A DNA stretch of 64,000 nucleotides, taken from assembly GCA_047777345.1 (NCBI GenBank), contig JBKEEJ010000009.1:1-64000 (forward strand). The letters are read 5' to 3'. Positions 17,900 through 25,202 of this stretch are shown here, piece after piece; position 1 is the stretch's first letter, and every line of letters starts with the position of its first letter. Source of the DNA: Anaerocolumna sp047777345. Its GTDB lineage: Bacteria; Bacillota; Clostridia; Lachnospirales; Lachnospiraceae. Both the position numbers and the translations under genes were made by a program. The notes below the pieces were generated by a model. It was given only the letters and a program-made list of their open reading frames with translations, had not been told where the DNA came from and ran no database searches.

Positions 17900-18778
17900 A
17901 TGGCAAAAAAAATAAAACAAATTGCAATTTACGGAAAGGGAGGCATTGGCAAATCCACAACCACATCCAATATCAGTGCGGCTCTGTCAAAACTTGGCTA
18001 TAAAGTAATGCAGTTTGGCTGTGACCCAAAAAGCGACTCCACCAATACCTTAAGAAACGGAGAATATATTCCAACTGTGCTTGACAGTCTAAGAGAAAAG
18101 AATACTTTAAAGGCAAAAGATGTAATCTTTGAAGGTTATAACGGAATCTACTGTGTGGAAGCCGGTGGGCCTGCACCCGGCGTAGGATGTGCAGGCAGAG
18201 GAATTATTACAGCGGTTCAGTTATTTAAGCAGCAGAATGTTTTTGAAGATTTGAATCTTGATTTTGTTATTTACGATGTTTTAGGCGACGTAGTATGCGG
18301 CGGTTTTGCGGTTCCTATCAGGGAAGGAATTGCGGAGCATGTTTTTACCGTATCTTCGGCGGATTTTATGAGTATTTATGCTTCCAATAATTTATTTAAA
18401 GGAATACAAAGGTATTCCAATAACGGAGGTGCCCTTCTTGGAGGTATTATCGCCAATTCCATTAATCAGCCTTATGCCAGAAATATTATCGATGATTTTG
18501 CAAGGATTACAAAAACCCGGATTATGCAGTATGTGCCCCGTTCGGTTACCGTAACCCAAAGTGAATTGCAGGGGAAAACCACCATAGAAGCGGCTCCGGA
18601 TTCTGCCCAGGCAGCCATTTATATGGAATTGGCAAAAAGAATCGCGGCCCATGAAAAATCAAGCGTACCTGTCCCGCTTGATACAGCCAGTTTACGCAAG
18701 TGGGCATCGGATTGGGGTAATCAGCTTCTTCAACTGGAATCGGGAGTCGTTGTGGGAGGAGCTTCGGCAGGAATATAA
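17900..18778 (+). CDS. NifH-like ATP-dependent reductase (iron protein)
   Basis: 292-residue homodimeric Fe protein that passes electrons to a NifDK-type partner with ATP hydrolysis. Walker A GKGGIGKSTT is at residues 12-21, and the 4Fe-4S ligands are C97 (GVGCAGRG) and C133 (VVCGGFAVPI). R100, the residue ADP-ribosylated in true NifH, is present. DVLGDVVCGG replaces the usual switch II sequence only slightly. The C terminus keeps TVTQSELQGKTTIEA. Start ATG follows AAAAGGAG. It lies between the NifB-like gene and a DUF2292 gene, so its partner is the NifK/NifD-like pair. Confidence 0.95.
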   Translation: MAKKIKQIAIYGKGGIGKSTTTSNISAALSKLGYKVMQFGCDPKSDSTNTLRNGEYIPTVLDSLREKNTLKAKDVIFEGYNGIYCVEAGGPAPGVGCAGRGIITAVQLFKQQNVFEDLNLDFVIYDVLGDVVCGGFAVPIREGIAEHVFTVSSADFMSIYASNNLFKGIQRYSNNGGALLGGIIANSINQPYARNIIDDFARITKTRIMQYVPRSVTVTQSELQGKTTIEAAPDSAQAAIYMELAKRIAAHEKSSVPVPLDTASLRKWASDWGNQLLQLESGVVVGGASAGI

Positions 18779-18822
18779 CGGTTTTAAAAAACACGGTTAA
18801 ATAAAAACAGGGGGATTATAAT

Positions 18823-19008
18823 ATGAGGACAGATAATTTTGAGGATCGGGTAATAAACTTAAGAAATTTAAAGGAATTCCAAATCGTATTAAATTATTTG
18901 TCAGTACCTAGGTACGGCTCAATTACCATTGTAACGCATAACGGAGAAGTGGTTCAGATCGAAAAAAATGAAAAATACAGAATAAATCAAACGGAATTGG
19001 AGGGATAG
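18823..19008 (+). CDS. Small DUF2292 (YezD-like) protein, copy 2
   Basis: 61-residue DUF2292 protein set between the reductase and the catalytic subunits. Core: LKEFQIVLNYLSVPRYGSI, then TIVTHNGEVVQIEKNEKYRI. The ATG follows a GGGGG-type site. Its stop is 2 nt before the TTG of the NifK-like gene, whose ribosome binding site GGAGGG lies within this gene's last codons, so expression is likely coupled. The tight placement argues for a role with the complex, for example as small subunit, chaperone or regulator; none is established. Confidence 0.85.
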   Translation: MRTDNFEDRVINLRNLKEFQIVLNYLSVPRYGSITIVTHNGEVVQIEKNEKYRINQTELEG

Positions 19009-19010
19009 TA

Positions 19011-20345
19011 TTGTCCGAATTTATTGATCGTGCGAAATTTTCCTGTGCTCTTGGCGGAGCATTAACTACAATTGCAGGATTACCAAAAGTGGTACCCATT
19101 GTTCATGCTTCCGGGGGATGTGCGGCCGCCTTGTCAGGCACTTATAATCTGGCTGCCGGATACAGGGGAACCGGATATTGCGGTGGTACCATGATACCAA
19201 CCAGTAATATTTCGGAAAATAATATTGTATTTGGCGGCGAAGACCGGCTGGCGGAGCAAATTGAAAGTACGTTAGAAATTATGGATGCTGACCTTTACGT
19301 GGTGGTGACAGGATGTCAGGTGGAAATTATAGGAGATGATGCGGTAAGGGTTGCCAGTAAGTTCCGGGACAGAAATGTGGTTGGTGCCAGTACGCCGGGT
19401 TTTTTGGGAAATACTTATAAAGGTTATGACGCAGTGTTAAATACCATAATAAAAGATGTAATAAAACCCTCAGATGAAAAGGAAGAAAATCGGGTAAATA
19501 TATTAGGTACTGTACCGGGTCATGATGTGTTTTACCAGGGAAACTTAGATGAAATAAAGCGTCTTCTTGGTTTAATCGGAGTCAAAGCAGGGACCTTCTT
19601 TGGAACCGGCGAAAGCATTGCTTCCATTGGCGAGTACGGAAAGGCTTCCTTAAATATTCTCCTGTCAGAGCAGGCAGGACTTAAACCTTGCGAAACCTTT
19701 AAGGAATACCATAACATTCCCTATATGAAGGCAGACTTGCCCATAGGTCCTTCCGGTACGGAAGAATTTTTAATCCGGATAGGAAATGCGTTAAATATCA
19801 GTCCTTCTATTATACATAATGCGCTGGAAGAAGAAAAAAAACATTATTATTCCTATCTGGAACGGATTGTTGATATTTATTCCGATATTGATTTTCAAAG
19901 ATATGCCATAATTGCGGCTGACAGTTACTATGCTTTTGCCTTAACCAGGTTTTTAGCCAATGATTTGGGCTGGATACCCCATATAACTTTTATTAATGAC
20001 ATATCTGAAACTTCGGATCAGGTTGCTTATGGCGAAAAATTTAATACCCTGACTTCCGAAACAAAGCCCATTGTACGGTTTGAGGAAAATGCCGGAGCGC
20101 TGCTTAAAGAAATTCGAAAAAGCTGGACGTTAAATCACAATGAGAAATATTACGACGCCTTGAGTCCGGCTTATGTGATAGGAAGCGGCATCGAACGAAG
20201 TCTGGCTGAAAAAATAGGGGCAAACTTTTTGGCTGTAGCTTTTCCGGTCAGCAACCGGGTTGTATTAAATAAAGGATATGCCGGCTTTAAGGGCGGCCTG
20301 GCCCTGGTGGAAGATTTACTGACCCAGTTAGTGGCCGCCCGTTAG
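19011..20345 (+). CDS. NifK-like subunit of a nitrogenase-like enzyme
   Basis: 444-residue nitrogenase component 1-type protein. Its N terminus fits NifK: SCALGGALTTI (C12), HASGGCAAAL (C37), a further C57, NIVFGGEDRL, and VVTGCQVEIIGDD (C102). C12, C37 and C102 correspond to P-cluster ligands. The C-terminal FPVSNRVVLNKGYAGFKGGL resembles the end of NifK. It is shorter than true NifK at the N terminus. TTG start after GGAGGG. Gene order is K before D, the reverse of classical nif operons. It should bind the NifD-like protein at 20416; subunit type was assigned by motif reading only. Confidence 0.85.
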   Translation: MSEFIDRAKFSCALGGALTTIAGLPKVVPIVHASGGCAAALSGTYNLAAGYRGTGYCGGTMIPTSNISENNIVFGGEDRLAEQIESTLEIMDADLYVVVTGCQVEIIGDDAVRVASKFRDRNVVGASTPGFLGNTYKGYDAVLNTIIKDVIKPSDEKEENRVNILGTVPGHDVFYQGNLDEIKRLLGLIGVKAGTFFGTGESIASIGEYGKASLNILLSEQAGLKPCETFKEYHNIPYMKADLPIGPSGTEEFLIRIGNALNISPSIIHNALEEEKKHYYSYLERIVDIYSDIDFQRYAIIAADSYYAFALTRFLANDLGWIPHITFINDISETSDQVAYGEKFNTLTSETKPIVRFEENAGALLKEIRKSWTLNHNEKYYDALSPAYVIGSGIERSLAEKIGANFLAVAFPVSNRVVLNKGYAGFKGGLALVEDLLTQLVAAR

Positions 20346-20415
20346 TAATAGCCACAAAAATAGATGAAACAACTGCAGACACCAAAAAGTGAAACAGTGA
20401 GTAAGAAAGGAGATT

Positions 20416-21957
20416 ATGATGGCAAATTCCAGTTTTGTTGAAAGTCTAACCTATCATTATTTAAATGCAGTCGTACCCCCAACCAGAGAAGAAAGAATTG
20501 GTGCCTGTCATGCTTTCTGCGGAACCTGCAGGCAGTTAAAGGACGGATTGTTAAGCGGATGCGCCAACTTGCAGGAGCGGAAATTTTCCCAAAGCAGCGG
20601 ATGTCAGCTGTATTTGGCCGCAGGCATTGTAAGCAGCTTAACCAATGTGGTAATGATTATTCATTCTCCTCTGGGATGTTGCTCAAATTTTGCAGGAACC
20701 GGAGGGCTTCGTAAAACCATGCGGGCATCTAAGGGTAAGCCGGAGGAGGAGTTTGTATGGCTTCATACCAATTTGGATGAGCTGGATGTGGTTCAGGGCG
20801 GAATTGAAAAATTGAAAAAGGCAATTTTTTACGCGGAAAAGGAATATCATCCGGAAGCCATTATTATAGCCAACGGCTGTGTGCCGGGTATCATTGGCGA
20901 TGATATTGATTCTTTAATAAACACACTGAAAGATCAGATTCCAGCAAAACTGGTAACGGTTCACTGTGAAGGTTTTAAAAGCAGATTTGTTGCTTCCGGT
21001 TATGACTGCGCATATCACGGCCTTTTGCGTTATCTGATAAAGCCGGCAGAAAGGTATGAAACCGTAATACCGGACAGGGAACAGGAAATAGCACAAAAGG
21101 AAGCATACAGCCGTACCGTTAATATTTTTAATGTGGGATCAAACAGCAGCGGCGATGAGGCAGAACTTTCAAGACTTATTGAAGCTTTGGGACTGATACC
21201 GAGGGTTTTGCCCCTTCATGCTTCCTTAGAGGATTTAAGCCATATCGGGGAAGCGGCTTTAAACGTCAGCATCTGTGCCACCCACGATGATTATTTGTTA
21301 GGACATTTAAAAGAAAGGTTTGGAACCGATTATCTCATTGATACCCTGCCTATTGGTATCCGTAATACCAACCGGTGGATTCGGCTTATTGCAAAGCATT
21401 TTCATCTGGAAAAGGAAGCTGAAAAACTTATTCAGTTTGAAAAGGAACAGCTGCTAAAAGCTTTGGAGCCTTTTCGTGCTGTTTTAGCAGGAAAAAGTAT
21501 CTTTGTAGGAGGCGGGGAAACAAGGATTCTTACAACTGCGGAATTCTTTGCATCTTTAGGTATGAGGCTTTTGGGAGTAAAATCCCACAATGCTGACCGT
21601 TTTATTGAAAATATGCTGGATGATATGGCTGACCGGGATTTCATCATCGATGTAGCGGCAGGTCAGCCTGCGGAAGAATTAAATCTGTTAAAAAGATTAA
21701 AACCGGATTTGTATATCGGGCATTTGAATGCCAACGGCTGGGTTACAAAACTTGGCATACCAAATCTTCCCTTATTCGGTCAGACACTGAATTATATGGG
21801 ATATTCCGGTGCCTTTGAACTGGCCAGAAAAGCGGTGAAAATATTAAAAAATACCAATTTTGTCAAAAATATTTCGGCCAATGTGGAATTGCCTTTAAGT
21901 GACGCCTGGTATAAAAAAGACCCCAAAGAAAATATTAAAGAGCTTACAATCTATTAA
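20416..21957 (+). CDS. NifD-like catalytic subunit of a nitrogenase-like enzyme
   Basis: 513-residue component 1 protein assigned as the cofactor-binding subunit because of VHCEGFKS (C184), the hallmark CEGF of NifD types. P-cluster candidates are C63 (SSGCQLYL), C88 (SPLGCC) and C155 (ANGCVPGIIGDD). C287 in NVSICATHDDYLL fits the cysteine that holds the metal cofactor. The C-terminal GPYHG histidine motif of NifD is not seen; the aligned stretch reads LNYMGYSGAF. An extra cysteine cluster (C31, C35, C38, C49) lies at the N terminus. This pattern suggests a homocitrate-free cofactor and a substrate other than N2. Start could also be ATG 20419. Confidence 0.85.
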   Translation: MMANSSFVESLTYHYLNAVVPPTREERIGACHAFCGTCRQLKDGLLSGCANLQERKFSQSSGCQLYLAAGIVSSLTNVVMIIHSPLGCCSNFAGTGGLRKTMRASKGKPEEEFVWLHTNLDELDVVQGGIEKLKKAIFYAEKEYHPEAIIIANGCVPGIIGDDIDSLINTLKDQIPAKLVTVHCEGFKSRFVASGYDCAYHGLLRYLIKPAERYETVIPDREQEIAQKEAYSRTVNIFNVGSNSSGDEAELSRLIEALGLIPRVLPLHASLEDLSHIGEAALNVSICATHDDYLLGHLKERFGTDYLIDTLPIGIRNTNRWIRLIAKHFHLEKEAEKLIQFEKEQLLKALEPFRAVLAGKSIFVGGGETRILTTAEFFASLGMRLLGVKSHNADRFIENMLDDMADRDFIIDVAAGQPAEELNLLKRLKPDLYIGHLNANGWVTKLGIPNLPLFGQTLNYMGYSGAFELARKAVKILKNTNFVKNISANVELPLSDAWYKKDPKENIKELTIY

Positions 21958-22033
21958 TCAAAAGCCGTTAACAAAGATTGTGTTTTAAAAATATATCAAA
22001 TGACTCTTTATAGAATAGAAATGAGGGAATAGA

Positions 22034-23002
22034 GTGAGAAAAATTGTTGAAAATCTTACCGAATTAATTGGCGATACCCCTGTCTTAAAACCTTTGGCTT
22101 TTTCCAAACTGGCCAAAATCAAGGAATCGGAACTCCTGTTTAAACTGGAATATTTTAATCCTTTAGGCAGTGTGAAAGACCGGATTGCCTATGCCATGAT
22201 AACGGATGCGGAAAAAAAGGGGTTATTAAATAAAGAAAGTGTCTTAATCGAACCAAGCAGCGGCAATACCGGGGTTGGCCTTGCTTTTGTGGCAGCAGCC
22301 AAAAGGTACCGGCTAATCATAACCATGCCCGATTCTATGAGTGTGGAAAGACGAAATTTACTAACTGCCTTAGGGGCGGAGCTTGTATTAACACCGGGAA
22401 GCCAGGGAATGAAGGGGGCAATTCGGAAAGCAGAAGAATTACATATCCAGATACCGAACAGTATTATACTGCAGCAGTTTAATAATGAGGCAAATCCGGA
22501 AATACACAAAAAAACCACAGGGCCGGAAATATGGGAAGCTACAAAGGGGAAAATCGATATACTGGTGGCCGGAGTGGGAACCGGCGGCACCATAACCGGC
22601 GTAGGCAGTTTTCTAAAGGAGAAAAGGAAGGATATTCAGGTTGTAGCCGTGGAACCGGAAAGTTCCCCCGTTCTTTCAGGCGGTAATCCTGGCCCCCACA
22701 AAATACAGGGAATTGGGGCAGGTTTTGTTCCTAAGGTATTGGACTTAAATGTAATTGATGAAATTTACAGGGTTAGAAACGAAGAAGCCATGGATACGGC
22801 AAGAGTGCTAGCAAGAGAGGAAGGCTTACTGGCAGGAATTTCTTCCGGCGCTGCCGCTTTTGCGGCCGCCAAAATTGCTAATCGTCCGGAAAATAAAAAT
22901 AAAGTGATTTTAGCAATTTTACCGGACACAGGGGAACGATACTTATCAACGGAACTTTTTCAGTCTGTATCAGATGAAAAAAGCAGAATATGGTATGGGT
23001 GA
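22034..23002 (+). CDS. cysK: Cysteine synthase (O-acetylserine sulfhydrylase)
   Basis: 322-residue PLP enzyme that makes cysteine from O-acetylserine and sulfide. The PLP lysine is in PLGSVKDRIAYAM near residue 43, the substrate loop is EPSSGNTGVGLAF near 74, and the phosphate-binding glycine loop is GVGTGGTITGVG near 177. A serine motif AGISSGAAAFAAA near 270 is typical. GTG start after GAGGGA. Its place right after the NifD-like gene and before a NifX-like gene and transporter strongly suggests that it fixes sulfur released by the nitrogenase-like enzyme. A related beta-replacement with methanethiol cannot be excluded. Confidence 0.93.
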   Translation: MRKIVENLTELIGDTPVLKPLAFSKLAKIKESELLFKLEYFNPLGSVKDRIAYAMITDAEKKGLLNKESVLIEPSSGNTGVGLAFVAAAKRYRLIITMPDSMSVERRNLLTALGAELVLTPGSQGMKGAIRKAEELHIQIPNSIILQQFNNEANPEIHKKTTGPEIWEATKGKIDILVAGVGTGGTITGVGSFLKEKRKDIQVVAVEPESSPVLSGGNPGPHKIQGIGAGFVPKVLDLNVIDEIYRVRNEEAMDTARVLAREEGLLAGISSGAAAFAAAKIANRPENKNKVILAILPDTGERYLSTELFQSVSDEKSRIWYG

Positions 23003-23011
23003 GGAATGAAT

Positions 23012-23371
23012 ATGAAATATCGTATTGCCATTGGAAGCAGGGATCGAATACAGGTTACGGAACATTTCGGCCAGTGCGAACGTTTCTATATTGTAGAAGT
23101 AGATGAAGAAAAGAACCGTTTCCTTCCGGTAGAAGACCGGGAAACGAAAGGCAATATCCAATGCGGAAATCATATGGAAGATTACATCAGAAATAAAATA
23201 GAAGCATTAATGGATTGCCGGTTTGTACTTGTTAAGCAAATCGGGGGACAGTCAGAGAAACTGTTAAATCATTCTGGCATAACGGTTTTTAAGTACGGCG
23301 GATTTATTGAAGATGCTCTTAAGAAAATAATTAAATTTTATAAAAAAGATTATCTGCAAAGGAAGGAGTAA
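23012..23371 (+). CDS. Stand-alone NifX/NafY-like FeMo-cofactor binding protein
   Basis: 119-residue protein of the dinitrogenase iron-molybdenum cofactor biosynthesis family, which binds and carries NifB-co-type clusters. YRIAIGSRDRIQVTEHFGQCERFYIVEVDEE is the typical beginning with FG near residue 20, and a GIT-VFKYGGFIEDAL end follows. C24 and C52 and a nearby histidine could ligate a cluster. ATG 23012 is favoured over 23006 by its distance from GAGG. It replaces the NifX domain that many NifB proteins carry fused. It is flanked by cysK (9 nt) and the permease gene (5 nt), so it is part of the operon. Confidence 0.85.
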   Translation: MKYRIAIGSRDRIQVTEHFGQCERFYIVEVDEEKNRFLPVEDRETKGNIQCGNHMEDYIRNKIEALMDCRFVLVKQIGGQSEKLLNHSGITVFKYGGFIEDALKKIIKFYKKDYLQRKE

Positions 23372-23376
23372 TACAT

Positions 23377-24363
23377 ATGGCAAATGATTTCAATAAAGAA
23401 AAAAGAAAAAAGTTGAAACTGGATTACCGGTGTGTCCTTCTTGTTATTGCCCTGACTGTAACTTTATTGACAGAAATCGGTATACCAAATAACCAGGAAG
23501 CAAAATACAGGGAACTTACGAATTTCAGAAACTTTCTTATTTTTTCTCTGGCAGTTTCCTTATGCTTACTGATTATTTCCTTGCTGCACAAAAATTTCCG
23601 TAAAAAGTATGCTAAAAAAGGCTGGTTTCTTGGAGGATTTATCTTATTTGTCAACTTATTGAATGTGGTGACGGTAAAATTTTTATTACTGCCTCAGATT
23701 TATTTTCCAAGCCTGAACCGGATTTTAAATGTTTACATTGAGGACCGAAAGTTTTTGCTTACCTGTCTTTTAAGTTCCTTTAGCCTGTTAATAGAGGGCC
23801 TGGTCATTGGTACCATAGTCGGGGTTGTTACCGGAATACTGGTTGGCTGGAGCAAAAACTGGAATTACTGGATATATCCCATTATCCGGATGCTTGGCCC
23901 CATCCCTTCATCGACCTGGATACCTCTGGCCCTGGTATTATTTCCCACACCACGTTGGGCAGCAGTATTCTTAATTGCTTTTGGCGTGTGGTTTCAGATA
24001 ACAATTCTTACCAGTTCCGGTATTCAGGGCGTAAAGAAAACTTATTTTGAAGTATCTTCCACTTTAGGCGCATCCAATCTCCAAAATCTGTTTCATATTG
24101 CCATACCAGACGCCATTCCTTCCATTTTTCTTGGCTTTTTTAACGCCACCTGCAGTTCTTTTGTAGCCTTAATGGCAGCTGAAATGTTAGGGGTAAAAAC
24201 CGGTATCGGCTGGTATATTAACTGGCAGAAAGAAATGATATCGTATCCTAATGTATATGCCGCTTTAATTCTAATAGCCATATTCTGCTATTTATTTCTT
24301 ACTTTGCAGTTTAAAATAAGGGATAAACTGCTTGGATGGCAGAAAGGAGTAATCAAATGGTAG
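23377..24363 (+). CDS. ABC transporter permease, sulfonate/nitrate/taurine type
   Basis: 328-residue inner-membrane permease of the SsuC/TauC group. Several hydrophobic helices are evident (RCVLLVIALTVTLLT, LIFSLAVSLCLLIIS, LGGFILFVNLL, then the permease core). The EAA coupling loop reads EVSSTLGASNLQNLF...IPDAIPSIF near residue 225. The N-terminal extension with three extra helices is longer than usual SsuC. Its stop overlaps the ATPase start (ATGGTAG). With the ATPase and lipoprotein it makes a complete importer, likely for the sulfur compound used by the nitrogenase-like enzyme. Confidence 0.88.
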   Translation: MANDFNKEKRKKLKLDYRCVLLVIALTVTLLTEIGIPNNQEAKYRELTNFRNFLIFSLAVSLCLLIISLLHKNFRKKYAKKGWFLGGFILFVNLLNVVTVKFLLLPQIYFPSLNRILNVYIEDRKFLLTCLLSSFSLLIEGLVIGTIVGVVTGILVGWSKNWNYWIYPIIRMLGPIPSSTWIPLALVLFPTPRWAAVFLIAFGVWFQITILTSSGIQGVKKTYFEVSSTLGASNLQNLFHIAIPDAIPSIFLGFFNATCSSFVALMAAEMLGVKTGIGWYINWQKEMISYPNVYAALILIAIFCYLFLTLQFKIRDKLLGWQKGVIKW

Positions 24364-25184
24364 TACCGGATATTGGAAAACAACAGGAAAAGGGCGGCGG
24401 CAGTATAACCATCCGGGATGTATGTAAAGAGTTTATCTTGCTGGATGGAGGAAAAACGGTTGCATTAAGCCATCTGAACGGGGACATTAGGGCAGGAGAG
24501 TTTATTTGTTTAATCGGGCCTTCCGGGTGTGGAAAATCCACTTTACTAAGGCTGATAGCCGGCCTTGGCAAACCGGATTCGGGACAAATCTGGCTGAATG
24601 ATCAGATTATAAAGGGGCCAGGTTATGAAAGAGGTCTGGTATTTCAGGATCCTACCTTGTTTCCCTGGTTAAATATTTATGAAAATATTGCTTATGGGCT
24701 GAAAATCCGGCATGTTTACAAAAAACATAAGAAAGATGTGCTGGAATTTATTCAGCTGGTTGGACTAAAGGGGTTTGAAAAATCCTACCCTCATCAGCTT
24801 TCCGGAGGAATGGCACAAAGGGCCAGTCTTGCCAGGGCATTGGTAAACAACCCCAAAGTTCTTCTTCTTGACGAACCTTTGGGAGCTTTGGATGCCTTTA
24901 CAAGAATGAATATGCAGGACGAAATTTTACGTATCTGGAAAGAAAGAGGAACCACCATGATTATGGTTACCCATGATGTGGATGAGGCCATATATTTAAG
25001 CGACCGCATCTTTGTTATGACGCCAAGGCCGGCCAAAATAGAGAAAATTATAGAAGTTAATATAGGAAGGAATGAAAACCTCGGAAGACAAAGAGATGGC
25101 AGTGATTTTTTGAATTTACGTTCAAAAATACTTCAGATTTTGGATTTTACCGAAAAACTTAAGTTGCCGGAATATTATTTGTAA
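24357..25184 (+). CDS. ABC transporter ATPase, sulfonate/nitrate/taurine type
   Basis: 276-residue ATPase energising the adjacent permease. Walker A GPSGCGKSTLL near residue 54, Q-loop VFQDPTLFPW near 93, signature LSGGMAQRASLARAL near 145, Walker B VLLLDEPLGALD near 168, and switch VTHDVDEA near 203 are intact. ATG 24357 lies 8 nt after AAGGAG and overlaps the permease stop by 7 nt, so translation is coupled; an upstream in-frame start is unlikely. The SsuB/TauB/NrtD subgroup is indicated by ALDAFTR after Walker B. Confidence 0.95.
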   Translation: MVVPDIGKQQEKGGGSITIRDVCKEFILLDGGKTVALSHLNGDIRAGEFICLIGPSGCGKSTLLRLIAGLGKPDSGQIWLNDQIIKGPGYERGLVFQDPTLFPWLNIYENIAYGLKIRHVYKKHKKDVLEFIQLVGLKGFEKSYPHQLSGGMAQRASLARALVNNPKVLLLDEPLGALDAFTRMNMQDEILRIWKERGTTMIMVTHDVDEAIYLSDRIFVMTPRPAKIEKIIEVNIGRNENLGRQRDGSDFLNLRSKILQILDFTEKLKLPEYYL

Positions 25185-25202
25185 ACAGAAAGGAAAGAAT
25201 TT

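Noticed and set aside
17787..17915. 42-codon open frame overlapping the nifH-like start, possible leader peptide
   Set aside because: No ribosome binding site at its ATG and no recognisable features; low-complexity basic tail comes from reading the nifH start out of frame.
16889..21957. Calling the cluster a nitrogen-fixing nitrogenase
   Set aside because: No nifE, nifN or nifV, no recognisable NifD histidine region, and sulfur-related neighbours argue against N2 as substrate.
17900..21957. Calling it a protochlorophyllide/chlorophyllide reductase or CfbCD (F430) system
   Set aside because: Those systems need no NifB and lack a cofactor cysteine of the NifD type; no tetrapyrrole genes are nearby.
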